DNA of 64,000 bases from Diphasiastrum complanatum (lineage: Eukaryota; Streptophyta; Lycopodiopsida; Lycopodiales; Lycopodiaceae): assembly GCA_029204225.1 (NCBI GenBank), contig CM055094.1, positions 65,678,293-65,742,292 of the forward strand, written 5' to 3'. This document shows, piece after piece, positions 31,801-43,226 of the stretch (positions are counted from its first letter, which is position 1; each line of letters opens with the position of its first letter). Both the position numbers and the translations under genes were made by a program. Under the pieces are notes generated by a model. The model saw only the letters and a list, made by a program, of their open reading frames with translations. It had not been told where the DNA came from and searched no databases.

Positions 31801-32720
31801 CCATTAATCACTCTTTTCTCTCCTTCGCTATTGGCCGCCTCCCCCCTCCCTAGTCATCCTCCCATCCACTGCTTACTCGATCACCCAGATATACATTCAG
31901 CTCTTATACGCCAGTCTACCAGGAGTCTTTGGCATCCTTACTCCACTCCTTTCCCCATGACAGTACAGGAGAGACACAAGCGGCCTTCCTTACCACCTCT
32001 CTTCATACTGCCGCTTCTCTGGCCTTCCCGTCTAAGCCCCATAAAAGCAGACGCACACCATTCCTCCCTGCTCTGTCCCCCATGGTATGATGTCGAATGC
32101 AACTCTCTTCATCATCTTGTCACCCACGGACGTATTCATGCTCCCCACCTTCTCCGTTCCGCCCGACGCTCTTACCACTGACACTCTGCCGTAAAAGCGT
32201 GCCTATGATTATTCTGAAGGAAAGCAGCTTGTTGACCTTCTCTTCAATTCTTCCTCGGGTGCCTTTTGGCGTGAGTTTATCCCTCGTGCTCCACCACCTC
32301 TCCTGGATAACCTCCGCATTTGGGCCGACTATAATACCAGTCTATATACCATACACACTGATGCACCCATCTCTATCTCTCCACGCCCTTCTGAGTTCAC
32401 TTTCTTCACCTCTGACATGGTACTTGCGGCCATCAAGAGAATGAAATCCCATGAGGCAAGAGACATCGAAGACCTCAAATCTGAACTCCTAATCCATGCT
32501 ACCGACCCTCTTGCTCCCACATTAGCCACTCTCCTCAATTCCGCAGTTGTCTCTGGCTTCCCCTCATCCTGGTGCACGAACATCATCCACCCTATCCATA
32601 AAAATGGTGACCCCATGGTTCTTCGTAACTACCGCACTATCATGATTGGGCATGTTCTCGCGAAGCTCTATGGCACCATACTTCAGTCTGCAGTGAGCTC
32701 AGAGGATGATAGTGTCATAC
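31801..32720 (+). pseudogene. LINE ORF2 connector and RT N-terminus (copy 1), truncated
   Basis: A connector in mixed frames, then 32417-32731: VLAAIKRMKSHEARDIEDLK, SGFPSSWCTNIIHPIHKNGD and NYRTIMIGHVLAKLYGTILQ, the start of a LINE RT. It breaks off near 32695 and jumps to 3'-end-like sequence, so the catalytic RT core is deleted. Confidence 0.7.
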
Positions 32721-32939
32721 CTCATTCATGACACTTGGATACTGAGTCATACATATGCTCCCACATGTTTTATATTTTATATCATCTCGATTATTTCAGT
32801 TCAGTTCATAGTATTCAGAAAGATTTTTCTATTTCTGTTTCGGAGACATTTCATACGCTCCCACTATTACCACATACTTGACATGTACATTTACTAGTCT
32901 TGTATGCCTTTTGGCATGGAAAAGACATTAATAAAGCTT

Positions 32940-32998
<59 letters not shown>
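32721..32998 (+). repeat. LINE 3' end (copy 1) and (CT)n tract
   Basis: An AT-rich 3' untranslated stretch ends with GACATTAATAAAGCTTTC and then a CT tract (about 32943-32998). The next LINE copy begins right after it. Confidence 0.6.
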
Positions 32999-32999
<1 letters not shown>

Positions 33000-33000
<1 letters not shown>

Positions 33001-34103
33001 TGAGTTGGAAATGGAAACTGCCATAGCTACGCTTCAGCCACAAACACCTCCATCGCAGCTCCTTCAATCATCCCTCATGCGCCAATGAAAAGGTGAATAA
33101 GCATACATTATACTGCTGGAATTCATTTCCAGATGCACGTTCCATATCCATACTACTGGAAAGGATCAGCGATGAACAGTGAGCGCCCTCAGAGCATTGG
33201 CAAGACCCATAGAATTGCTGCTAGCAATTGAATAGCATAGATCCAACAGCCGACAAAACCTGAGCAACCATTCATGCAATACCTACAGCTGTTTGGAATT
33301 CATACAACAATTGCTGGGCTTGGAGAAGGAGCGTAGCGGGCTAGCAAAGCTCAAGCGAGGCCTATTCCGCTCAGGTCCTATCTGCTCCGGTCCTTCCCTG
33401 ACCAGTCCCTACCTGTCCTCAGGTTCTGTCCCGCTCAGGCCCTGTCAACATCTTTGATATGGCCTCAATCAAAAAGGGGGGGTCTCCTTCGCCCCCCTCT
33501 TCTCCTGCTTGCCACTCACCTGCTAACCTGGCCATCGCTGGCTCTTCAGCTGTCGGCCAGTCATCACCTCATCTTCCATTGCCGGGCATTGCCAATGTAC
33601 CGGTCCCGATTTTATCTTTTGTAGATGCCTATCATATCCCTGCAGAGCAATTACAACCTAGCAACTTATCCGACTTTGATTCTCTTCACAGCTACTTACA
33701 ACATCAGTTCGAAGAAGTGTTTCAATTTATCGAGAAATTGCAGCTACAAAATCAGACGGTTCATGGAGAACTTACCACGGTCATTCTTCAAAATAAGGAT
33801 TTGCAAAGCACTATTGACATGATGAAAGAGAAAGGGATGCAGGATACTCATTCGCAGCAAGATGTGGAAAGTAAAATCTCGTCCTTGGCAAAGGAAGTGG
33901 AAGAAACTCGTACTTGGGCTTCAGTTCTTAAGCAGGACGGTAATTTCTCTAGCCAAGTTCAGCCTTCGTTAATGAATTCTACCCTAGAGAATGTTTTTAC
34001 GGAACATGAGAGAAGAGCCAAGAAGGCTCTTAATATACGAGTTAGGGGTATTCCTAATGGAAACAAGGCTCTTGATGAGGCGTCTCCCACATTTTTAACC
34101 AAT
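33000..34103 (+). pseudogene. LINE ORF1 (copy 2)
   Basis: 33459-34178 is open (239 aa). A Pro/Ser-rich N-terminus precedes a coiled coil (residues about 75-150), then TRTWASVLKQDG and RRAKKALNIRVRGIPNG. At about 34100 the ORF1 sequence passes directly into ORF2 RT in a different frame, so the RRM, endonuclease and RT start are deleted. The last 20 or so codons of the open frame are out-of-frame RT. 33000-33458 is its GC-rich 5' leader. Confidence 0.75.
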
Positions 34104-35940
34104 CTGTTATTTTTGGCCTTCCCACATCCTGGTGTACTAACCTGTTGCACCCTATACTTAAGGCTGGTGATCCTTTGAATGTAGACAACTATCGTACTAT
34201 TATGATTAGCCACACTATGGCTAAGCTTTATGGTTCAGTTATGCAGTCTATCATCAGCTCTTATGCAAAGACAGAGGAGTTATATGCCATGGGACAGGTT
34301 GGTTATAGAGCAGGCTATTCCACAGCGGACCAGATATTCATACTGAGGTGTATCATTGAGGCGGCGAAGTTCAGGAAACAGAGAGTCTATTGCTGCTTTG
34401 TGGACTTCCGCAAAGCATTTGATTCGGTTTCGAGACACTTGCTGCTCCAGCGTTTGGCATCCCTTGGTTTCTCACAGGAAGTCATTGCTGCTATCATCAC
34501 GTTATACGAGAGTTTTGGCCCGATTTCGTGATGGAGATGGTTGATGGTCTTCATATATCCATAGTACGGTCGGAGTAAAGCAGGGATGTCCCTTATCACC
34601 CACCCTATTTGCTCTATACATTGACGACCTTGAGCGGATCATTCTGGAAGAAGGTGGAGATGGCTGTCCTCTTGCAGATCTTATTATCCCTATCCTTTTG
34701 TATGCAGATGATGTGGTTCTACTCTCTAGTTCAGTTCTAGGACTTCAGCGACATATGGATGCCTTGTCTACTTTTTGTCAGATATGGGGCTGATGGTGAA
34801 CATTGGTAAGACTAAGGTTATGGTGTTTAACACCAACAGGCAACATATGAGAGACACTATGTTCTATTTTGATGGACAGCTTCTAGAGATAGTGGCATCT
34901 TACACATACCTGGGTGTTCTCTTCTCTGGTCCATTGCTTTCTTTTAAACCAGCTGCATTGGCTAGGCTCTGCAAGGGGCGCTCTGCTCTTGTTCAGATGG
35001 AGAGGTTTTCCTCCTCTTATTACGTGCATGACCCGGACACAGGTTGTCGCCTCTTCTCTTCGACTGTTTCTCCAATTGCACTGTATTTAGCAGAGACATG
35101 GTGCCCTGGCTTATCTAGAGACACCTGGAGTGACATCTCACGTTTGCAAATTCACATGCTTAGCCGGATGATTCGGGCCAAGCAATCGGTTCCTCATGAG
35201 CTTATTTTGGCAGAGTTTGCTTCTCCTCCACTGATTGTAGAAGCTATTTTCAGGATCATCACGTTCATTCATCGAGTCTTAGAGCTTGAGTCTTCCAGAT
35301 ATGTGGTAGCAGCTTTTACATCCTCTCGCACTTTGGCCGAGCAGCAGGCTAAGTCTTCATGGTTTCAGTATGCTTCGGACTTTGTACATAGTTGGGGATT
35401 ATATATGTCTGACCACGCTGTCTTTTGGCCTACGCTACCACATTGGTCAGCTTCGGGTCTCTTCTCATCAGCTAGCTATTGAGACTGGCAGATACACAAA
35501 CACGCCACGCCCATTACGGATCTGTCAGTGTTGTACTCTACATGAGGTTGAGGATGAGTTTCACTTTATTTTCATATGTCCAGCTTACTATGAGATCAGG
35601 GGCAGATACCACTGTCTATATCGGGACACTCCACTCACGCTTGGTTCCTTCTTTGCCTATCCAGATGCGAGATGTGTTAGTTTACTTTTGTGAGAGATGT
35701 TCTCTTTGAGATCTTCACTTCTGTCAGATGATCAAGATGTTGACCTCAGCCAGCCACATATTACACTTTTCTTTCAGAAAAGAGCTAGGGAGGATACTTC
35801 GGATAGTGAGATTGACATTCCAGCTCGTCGACTGAAGCTCCAGCGTCTTCCTCGACCATTCAGAATTCATCACCAGAGGCCACCATGTGCCTCACACCAG
35901 ATCACACAGTTTTTCTCTCTCAGTTAGTGAGTTTGATTCC
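34104..35940 (+). pseudogene. LINE ORF2 RT and C-terminal domain (copy 2)
   Basis: The RT reads SWCTNLLHPILKAGDP, NYRTIMISHTMAKLYGSVMQ, GQVGYRAGYSTADQIFILR, CCFVDFRKAFDSV (first Asp) and LLYADDVVLLSSS with the catalytic YADD at 34701-34712. A long C-terminal frame follows (34775-35482). Then a zinc-finger-like tail in a shifted frame, ICQCCTLHEVEDEFHFIFIC, typical of plant LINE ORF2. Frameshifts occur near 34530, 34775 and 35470. The polymerase motifs are intact but the ORF is not. Confidence 0.8.
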
Positions 35941-36170
35941 TCCGCGTAGCTGGTGGTTAAGCCATTGCTTTTGTACCCTCACCATAGCTGGAGGTTAAGC
36001 TTTGGTTTTTATTTCCAGTTTATCTCTGTTTTTTAGTTGTAGTTGATAGCAATAAGTCCGACATGGACATTGCTCCTTTCTGATGTACTTTTTCTTTGTC
36101 TTATGTGCCCAAGGGCACTCTATAGACATTAATATATTCTATTCTATTCTATTCTCTCTCTCTCCCTCTC
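35941..36170 (+). repeat. LINE 3' UTR and TTCTA/CT-rich tail (copy 2)
   Basis: The 3' UTR closes with GACATTAATATATTC and then repeats of TATTC passing into CT repeats (36128-36172). The ending parallels copy 1 (GACATTAATAAAGC plus CT), so the tail seems to be simple repeat rather than poly(A). Confidence 0.6.
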
Positions 36171-36531
36171 TCTTCATACTTGGTCAGCTCCATCTTTCTT
36201 CACACCATCTTGGGATTGAGACCAGGCAGTTCCAGGGTATCCCGAGAGAGAAGAGGATCTGTCAGCTATGTTCTTTACATGAGGTGTAGTCTAAGCAGCA
36301 CTTCATCTTCCGATGCCCTGCTTACTACGAGATTAGAGGGAGATATCACTTCTTATTCCATGACATGTCTATTACACCGCGTTCACTGATCACATACAAA
36401 GATCCACGTTGCGTCGCACTCATGGTACAAGAAACCGATCCATAGTATCACCCAGCACCACAACTCCAGATTACATCATTCTTTCCCAAGCAGAGACCTA
36501 GGACAGATCTAGAGCCCGCTGATACCGATGG

Positions 36532-36563
<32 letters not shown>

Positions 36564-36720
36564 ATGATGTACCTGCACACACACATACACCAAAGAACAG
36601 AGACAATGCATCAGACAGAGTCATGTTGCGACCTAAGTCATCCAACCTACCATGAGGAGGCACACATCTCATCGACAGTCTACCACACTAGCAGCACACC
36701 TGTGCTCTTCTTCCTATAGC
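36171..36720 (+). pseudogene. LINE ORF2 3' end fragment (copy 3)
   Basis: A 5'-truncated copy starting in the C-terminal zinc-finger region: ICQLCSLHEV, a stop, then HFIFRCPAYYEIRGRYHFLF and ITSFFPKQRPRTD, closely parallel to copy 2. An Asp/Gly repeat from a GAT/GGT run (36527-36565) follows. Confidence 0.75.
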
Positions 36721-37695
36721 AGCTCGCATAACATATCATAGTTGCATAAGCAAATCTTGAATCTCGTTCAGGAAAAACAATGATTCGCTGTAGATCGCTT
36801 TTTCTTTTTTAAGCCACCCAATATGGGTATCAAAAGAGAAAGAAAAATTAGAGGACTGCAGATAGACAATTTTCCAGTAGGTTCTGGTCTGCCACAAGCA
36901 GCTAGGTGAAATCTTGGTTAATTGCAACAACCTAAGCGACAAAAATTCCACAATATAGTTGAATGGACATTTGGCAGTGAACCTTACTGAGCCACTGTAT
37001 GCCGAAAGCAGGTGTGTTGATCCAAAAAGGTTTTCTTGTAAAGTTTTTCATCTTTTGACGGAATTCATTTAAGGCGGGAAATGTGTTTTTTATTTACATT
37101 TTGGTTTCCTTCTAGTTCCTGTTTTTTGAGCTTTTGATGTAAAAAAAAAAACAGATTTTGGGCCCTAAGCGCACTGCCGCATGGCACTATCCAGGGGCGG
37201 ACAGGTGGCATGGTGCGGCGGATTGTAATTCCACTCAGTCTGATGGTAGGGACAGTTATTCCACGGCCCTCCCAGAGTAGAAAAAGTTAGAAAACCCCAC
37301 TTTGCAGGACAGCGAGGGTCCTTTCTGCCTGTGGCAGTCCGTGGGGAAGGGAAGTCCAGCAAAGAAGAAAGGGGGGAGGGGGTGAGGCCTGGCCGCCAGC
37401 TGGCAAGAAGGCGTGGTAGGTGGCTCCAAATGCCTATGAGGAGGCCTAAGTGGCAAAGTAAGGCCACTTGGCAGGTTGGGATCAAGCATGGAGAGGGAGG
37501 TATGCCTCTCCTATGCTAAACTTCATGAGAAGATGAGGTGGAGGTGGTGGTCCATCCCTCTCTTTGCTGTCTTTTAATCCTCATGGCAGCCATGGACAAT
37601 ACCATTTGGATTTAGAGTTGTATCTACCTTCCTTGAGTTGCTTTTGATCTCTTTCACCTCTTTCTTTCTTAATTCACCTCTCTTGCTCTTGAGAT
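36721..37695 (+). other. Probable 5' flank/LTR and leader of the chromovirus at 37.7 kb
   Basis: No gene is supported. 37150-37520 is GC-rich, then a CT-rich leader precedes the gag ATG at 37697. I could not align it with the 3' LTR at 41629, so a 5' LTR is not demonstrated. Confidence 0.3.
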
Positions 37696-38620
37696 ATGGA
37701 TCCTAATCCTACCATACCACCTATGTCTCCTACTCATGAGGTTACAGCATCTACCTCTACTCCGAATCTTTGTTGCTTGCAATTAACAGTCTACAGCAAC
37801 AAATTGTTGATTTGCAATCCAAACACTCTCGGGATCAGCATGACTTGTTGAAGGAATTGACGCAGTTAAGGCAGCTACTGCATCAACCTTTGTTCACCCT
37901 TGAGATTTTTGCTGGGGAGAAAAAGGATAGAACCCCGAAAGCGGTCTTGCCGTGGATCGATCGATGGAATTCGCATTTCTGCATGCACGATTCATCCGAC
38001 GACAACAAGATCAATCTAGCCGTCATGTACCTGCGAGGTAAAGCTTTTACGTGGTGGCAAGATTTAAGGGGTACGCCTGAAGTTCCTAAGAATTGGGAAG
38101 AATTTTGTAAGGACTTGCGGCCTTCCTTCCCATTTTGGATGACTTTGAATTTTATCGTCAATATGCAACGATTCATATGGGGAACCGGCCCCTAGATCAA
38201 TATCTACAAGAGCTTCAAGAGGTTTATTCTCGGTTTGCAACTAGAATAGACCCTCTTTTGGTAAAGTTGCATTTTATTCTTTGGTTGCCAAGAGACTATC
38301 AGCTAGAGGTCAGGAGGAACCAGCCTCTTACCCTCAAGGATGGTGGTCGCTTTGCCAAGATATACGATGATACCAAGCCTGAGTCTGGTGTCTTGCCTGA
38401 CGTAAAGGGTAAGAAGCCTTTCTCTCCAAAGAAATCGAAGATAAGGCAAAAGGCGGGTCTTCGAGTTCTAGTAAATCGAAGAAAAGATCTACCTTGGATC
38501 AGGAAACCTTTATGAAAGCCAGAAGCGACAATCTATGCTTCATTTGCATGGAACCAAGTCATGTTGCGAAGGAATGTCCGAAGAAAAGGAAGGCTAAAGG
38601 GGCATCTTTTAAGACACCAC
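37696..38620 (+). pseudogene. Chromovirus gag
   Basis: It starts MDPNPTIPPMSP. Across frames it gives a coiled coil (LLAINSLQQQIVDLQSKH), the capsid domain (AVLPWIDRWNSHF, MYLRGKAFTWWQDLRG; usual form W....f) and PLDQYLQELQEVYSRF. The zinc knuckle CFICMEPSHVAKEC (38536-38577) follows. Frameshifts lie near 37775, 38135 and 38490. Confidence 0.8.
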
Positions 38621-39170
38621 GTAACTCTAGCATATCTAGTGTTGATCTTTCCTTTGTTGGTAATTCTGTGTGTGAGCATTGTTGTTTCAATACGGCAGTT
38701 TTTGGTCCTCACGACCTCATTCGGATGAAGGGGGTTGTGGGTGGCCAAGCCGTAACAGTTTTATTTGATGATGGTTTCACACATGATTTTGTTAGCTCCA
38801 ATTTGTTGCAGAAGCAAAAGGTGGAAACAAGGCAAAGTGACCACCGCTACACAGTGAAACTGGCAACAGGAGCAGAAAGCCAAGTTTGGGACCGGATAGT
38901 CCCACATCTACCGATTCAAATACAAGCTTATAATGATAAATTAGACTTTCATATTATGAATCTAGATAGGGTGGTAGTACTTGGTAAGGAGTGGTTCTAT
39001 GAGAGGAACGAGTCAATGAAGAAAAATTATGTAACACACAGTTAGTCATTCTTGCATAACGGCTCACTCATAGAATTGAATGGAAATGTTGATATTTCTT
39101 CTCCGTATATGCTTTTTGCTCTAGAAACTATTAAAAGTATGGATGTTGTGGATTGAAATTCTTACTTATG
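38621..39170 (+). pseudogene. Chromovirus protease
   Basis: The frame 38494-39045 continues from the zinc knuckle to VTVLFDDGFTHDFVSSNLL, the protease site with DDG instead of D(S/T)G, then VVVLGKEWFYE (usual form ilG.dWl). The altered active site and the TAG at 39043 make it inactive. Confidence 0.75.
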
Positions 39171-40284
39171 TTGGTTGAAAGATTTCACTTATCATGAAGA
39201 ATGTAGTTTGCAATTTTACAATCTCCAAATGGAATTAATGTCTAATAACCTACAGCAGGAAAATTCACCAGAAGGTGAAATCTTTAGGAAACTTGGGCAA
39301 GAATTTAAAGATGTGTTTTTTGAGCAGCTTCTTGACCATGGTATTAAACTTACATCTGGTAGTTCTCCTGTATCATTGTATCCTTACAGGATGAGTACTA
39401 CTGAAGAGGATGAAGTTTATAGGCAACTGCAAAATTACCTTAAGATGGGCCATGTTGGGCCTAGTAAATCCCCTTGGGGGGCACCTGTGCTCCTAGTTGG
39501 ATTTTAAAACAAAATAAAAAAAATTAACGATTAAAAACCGTTATCCCTTGCGGCAAATGGATGAACTGGTTGATCGATTACATGGTGCAAAGTACTTCAC
39601 CAAAATCGATTTGAGATCAAGGTATCACCAAATTCGTATAAAGACTGACGATGTTGAAAAAAACGGGTTTAAAACTAGGTATGGACCTTATGAGTTTCTG
39701 GTTTTACCACTAGGCTTGACAGATGCTCCAGCAACTTTCCAGTAGATGATGAACGATCTTCTTCATCCATATCTAGGAAAGTTTGTCATAGTGTACTTAG
39801 ATGATATTCTCATCTATCGTAAGACTTTGGAGGAGCATGAGGAGCATCTCGAGACTGTCTTAAAGTTACTTAGAGAGGAGAAGCTTTTTGCCAAGGAGTT
39901 CAAATGTGTTTTCTTCTAGAAAAGGTTACTTTCTCTTGGTCACGTTATTTCGGACCATGGGTTGGAAATTGACCCAAATAAAGTCCGACAAGTTCACGGA
40001 TGGCCAATTCCTAAAACCATCCAAGAGGTTAAGTCCTTGTTGGGCTTTACGGGGTTTTTTCATAGATGTATCTTGCGTTATGCATTAATTGCATAAGCCT
40101 GGACAAATGTCCTCAAAGGGGCTAAAAGCCGACACAGTAAATTCAGTCCTCTGATTACTTGGACTGAAGAGTTGAATCAGAGTTTTGAGAACCTCAAATA
40201 CTGTGTAACTACAGCACCTATTTTACACATAGTGGATCCTAACAAGCCGTAAGTACTTGAGACGGATGCCAGTGACTATGCTAA
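39171..40284 (+). pseudogene. Chromovirus reverse transcriptase and start of RNase H
   Basis: 39175-39507 holds the approach to RT (LYPYRMSTTEEDEVYRQL and a V.PS.SPW-like GPSKSPWGAPVLLV). 39548-39745 holds [19 protein letters not shown] and [18 protein letters not shown] follows, with YLDD at 39794-39805, then LGHVISDHGLEIDPNKV and SLLGFTGFFHRCI. Beyond a stop, the RNase H start ETDASDYA ends exactly at the inversion breakpoint near 40284. Several stops (after TFQ, before KRLL) break the frame. Confidence 0.85.
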
Positions 40285-41360
40285 ACGACTAATATGAAAA
40301 ACTAGATGAACCTTGACACCTTGAGGAAGTTCTAGTTGATAGGCATTCCGATGGAGTTTCCTTAATATACAAAATGGCCTAACGAGGTGATAACTTAGGA
40401 CATTTTCCAGTTTTTAATACCTTGGGATTCTAAGATATACCCAAGCCCCCTCCTCATAGACCCTAGGTTGTCACTTTTGATTGGCGTAAAATTCGGCTCT
40501 ATCCTGAGCCGTTTTTATGTTATCGCGAGCAACAAGCAACATTTCTTGCATATCATGCAAGAAATCTACTGCTGCTTTAACCTTTAGACTTTTGAGGCCC
40601 ATTGAAATGGGAGCCCTAGGCTGGAAACCATACATCAGAGGAAATGGACTAAAACCCGTCGCTGAGTGCTTTGCGTTGTTATACGCAAACTCAATAATTG
40701 GAAGGTACCTTTCTTAATCCGACTGTCTTCTGGAAACATATGCCCGAAGCATCTCCTCCATAGACTGGTTCGTCCTCTCTGTCTGACCATCTGATTCGGG
40801 ATGATCTGAAGACCCTAGACTTAATGTGGTCTCTAATTTCTAAAAGACCACTTGCCAGAATTTGTCAGTGAACTTAGCATCTCGATCACTAACAATGTCA
40901 TTCGGCAAACCAAACAATCTAAACAACTTTTTTTTTCAACGAAAGCTGAGCAAGTTCAAATGCGTTGAAAATTTGCTTGGTTCTATCGGTCTTACACAAA
41001 TCTCTTAAGGACAGATATAACTCAGATTGGATCTCAGAAAAGCTTATCTGATTAACCTCTCCAATCCGGCTTAAGGCATCCGCGACACTATTAAAAGTAC
41101 CCTTCCGATACTCAATGTCATAATGAAATTCTTCGAGCATTTCTGACCATTTGGCCTTACGACCCCTAAGGTCGACCGCATCGTTAATATACTTTAACGC
41201 TTGATGGTCAGTAACTATGGTAAACTGGGAGCCATACAAATAATGTCTCCACACTTTCAGGGCATGAATAATAGCAAAAAGTTCCTTGTCATAGGTGGAA
41301 TACCGCCTTTGAGCAGGGTCTAGCTTCTTGCTTTTAAAAGCCACCGGTCTACCATCCTAG
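40285..41360 (-). pseudogene. Inverted RNase H-integrase segment of the same chromovirus
   Basis: On the minus strand, from high to low: RNase H (VAFKSKKLDPAQRRYSTYDK, FTIVTDHQALKYI, NSVADALSRI; open 41344-40919). Then integrase core from the second Asp (IVSDRDAKFTDKFW), the Glu block (SDGQTERTNQSMEEML), [17 protein letters not shown] and finally VHLVFHISRL at 40290-40318. The flanking plus-strand pieces are the RNase H start (ETDASDYA) on the left and the chromodomain that should follow HISRL on the right. The segment is therefore flipped in place. The integrase zinc finger and first Asp are deleted. Confidence 0.85.
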
Positions 41361-41605
41361 TATAGGAGCAACTTGGTGGAAACGATGACTTGATACTTCA
41401 GGAGGACCTAGTTCAGCTTGAGGACCTGACATCCTTTGTACCTACGGAACCACAGGCCATTGTTGATGTACGTCAACGTGGGCTCAGAAACCGGCAGGTA
41501 ACTGAGTACTTGATTCGTTGGAAAGGAAGCTCCGAAGACGATGATACTTGGGAAAAGGAACGTGACCTTAGACTGAGATTCCCAGATTCTCTTCCTTAGA
41601 TAACG
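41361..41605 (+). pseudogene. Chromovirus chromodomain
   Basis: Plus-strand frame from EQLGGNDDLI through LVQLEDLTSFVPTEP to the chromodomain TEYLIRWKGSSEDDDTWEKE, ending at a TAG (41597-41599). It is the direct continuation of the integrase tail that lies inverted at 40290. Its relative at 299-605 keeps the natural junction HVSRLKERLGEKDDLI. Confidence 0.85.
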
Positions 41606-42067
41606 AATTTTTTAAGGAGAAGGGAATGTTAGGAACCCAACGCCCTTGGGTCCCAAACCTAAACTTGAGACTGGACGATGACTAGGCCTGTTGAAGTGAC
41701 CGGTGACTTGTGAACTTGCATGGTTGCAACGTGTCATGATCTAGGACGTGCGCATGGCTTGGAGTCTCCCACCTTGGAGGTATACAAGGGGAGGAGGACT
41801 CATTTGCCATCCATTCTATCTACCTAGGAGGAGCGTGTGCATGGACAGGATAAGTGCTAGCCTGAGGCGGGGCGGGAGATGGTTGAGAGCCTAGGCAATG
41901 GTATGGGACACTGTCTAGGAGGGAGGTCGGATCTTGCTTGATACGGTCACAGGCCAGGGCACGGAGGGTGGACCCGGATTAAGTCCTATGGCGAGGTGGA
42001 ACGTGAATCGTTCGGTCTCTTGTGGTTAACTAGCACCTCGAGGTATGCGGTAAGAGAGAGTGTAACA
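41606..42067 (+). repeat. Chromovirus 3' LTR with polypurine tract
   Basis: A purine tract (AAGGAGAAGGGAA, 41613-41625) is followed by TGTTAGGAACCC. The likely LTR end is GTGTAACA near 42073, like the GTAACA end at 15767. The internal sequence shows no ORF. Confidence 0.55.
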
Positions 42068-42075
42068 CCCTGCCA

Positions 42076-42410
42076 CTGATACTGACCCTCAAACAAAGGT
42101 ATCTACTGGACTGCGTGAAGGTACCATCAGGCCTGCACATGCCCATGAGCCTCTGCACCTCCTCATCAGAAATCCTGGGGCAGGCAGATATGCCCATCCC
42201 CCGCCCATCTGGCCCTTCGACTCGTAGCAAGTGAGCTCTGAGCTTGGTAAGCGATCCAGTGAAGACCCCACCATAGTGTAGGCATCTGCACTGCGGGTAC
42301 CTAAGCCTCTGAATGTCGCCACATCCCCCTCTGTAAGCTCAACCTCAACCCAAATGCCCCTACAAGCGATCGGCACGGTATCAGCAAGAGATCCGTCCTG
42401 CAAAAGAAAC
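42076..42410 (-). pseudogene. Unrecognised coding-like segment with a 3' splice-site-like start
   Basis: The minus strand has TTTCTTTTGCAG just before GACGGATCTC near 42398, then two overlapping open frames. One reads DGSLADTVPIACRGIWVEVE and onward to 42089. The other reads GRGMGISACPRISDEEVQRL. The mixed frames suggest a decayed exon or polyprotein fragment. Base composition is more GC-rich than the surroundings. I do not recognise it. Confidence 0.3.
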
Positions 42411-42588
42411 AAACACGTAGATGTTCAATGCAATGCCCAAAACCCTACACATCTGCATATGCATTATACTGCACTAAATTGCCCAGAACAATTGTGACAA
42501 GAAAGCATCCAACGAAAACCCTAAAAAATTTGTGTTTAACAGTTGGAATCAAGTTAAAAACATCCCACAACCTTTTACTCATCACAAC
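42411..42588. other. Short AT-rich spacer
   Basis: Nothing recognisable; it ends at the LTR start at 42589. Confidence 0.3.
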
Positions 42589-42960
42589 AGTTATGGCCTT
42601 GGCTCATTACATTCGCCACGTCCATTCTTTTATTCGTTATTATGCATAAGCAGGCCTAAGGGTCCTTTTTATTCATATACTGGCCTTGGGCCCTATTTGG
42701 TCATATTTTTAGGAATTGGTCACGTTGATTTGTAGTGGGGGTCCTCCTATTGGGAGGGCGCACTATTTTCCCTCCAAAACCTTTTCCCTCCCTTTTTTGA
42801 ATCCTCTATTTGGAGTGGGGGTATATGTAGGGCAACATTGTATTCCTTTATTCAGTTTTATGATGATTGCTCCTCTTTAGACTCCTTAAGCATTCTCTCT
42901 CCCTGCTTTCTAGCTTAAGTCCTGCTTTCTAGCATAGCCAGTGAATCTTACCTTGTAACT
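42589..42960 (+). repeat. 5' LTR of non-autonomous gypsy family F (plus copy)
   Basis: It starts AGTTATGGCCTTGG and ends CTTGTAACT, directly before an iMet-like PBS. It is homologous, in inverted orientation, to 44539-44980. The ends form AGTTA...TAACT rather than the usual TG...CA. Confidence 0.7.
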
Positions 42961-42972
42961 TGGTATCATAGC
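42961..42972 (+). promoter_or_regulatory. Primer-binding site, tRNA-iMet-like
   Basis: TGGTATCATAGC, one mismatch from TGGTATCAGAGC, directly after the LTR end. Confidence 0.7.
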
Positions 42973-43181
42973 ACTTTCCTGATTGCTGAATTTCATATCT
43001 GATTTTCTGATTGGGCGCCCATTTTCCTTGCTGATTTTACTCTCTTTGCTGAGGGCCTTTCATCTCTTTGCTTCAGCAACGTTCAGCACAGTTTGAAGGA
43101 GCAATGCCCATCAGAGCATTTTCCTTGGTGGAGCTTTAGCGAACAGTTAGCGGAAATACTTCCGCTAAATTTGGCGGCCAG

Positions 43182-43226
<45 letters not shown>

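Noticed and set aside
36527-36565. Acidic Asp/Gly-rich protein domain
   Set aside because: It is a GAT/GGT simple repeat at the decayed end of a LINE fragment.
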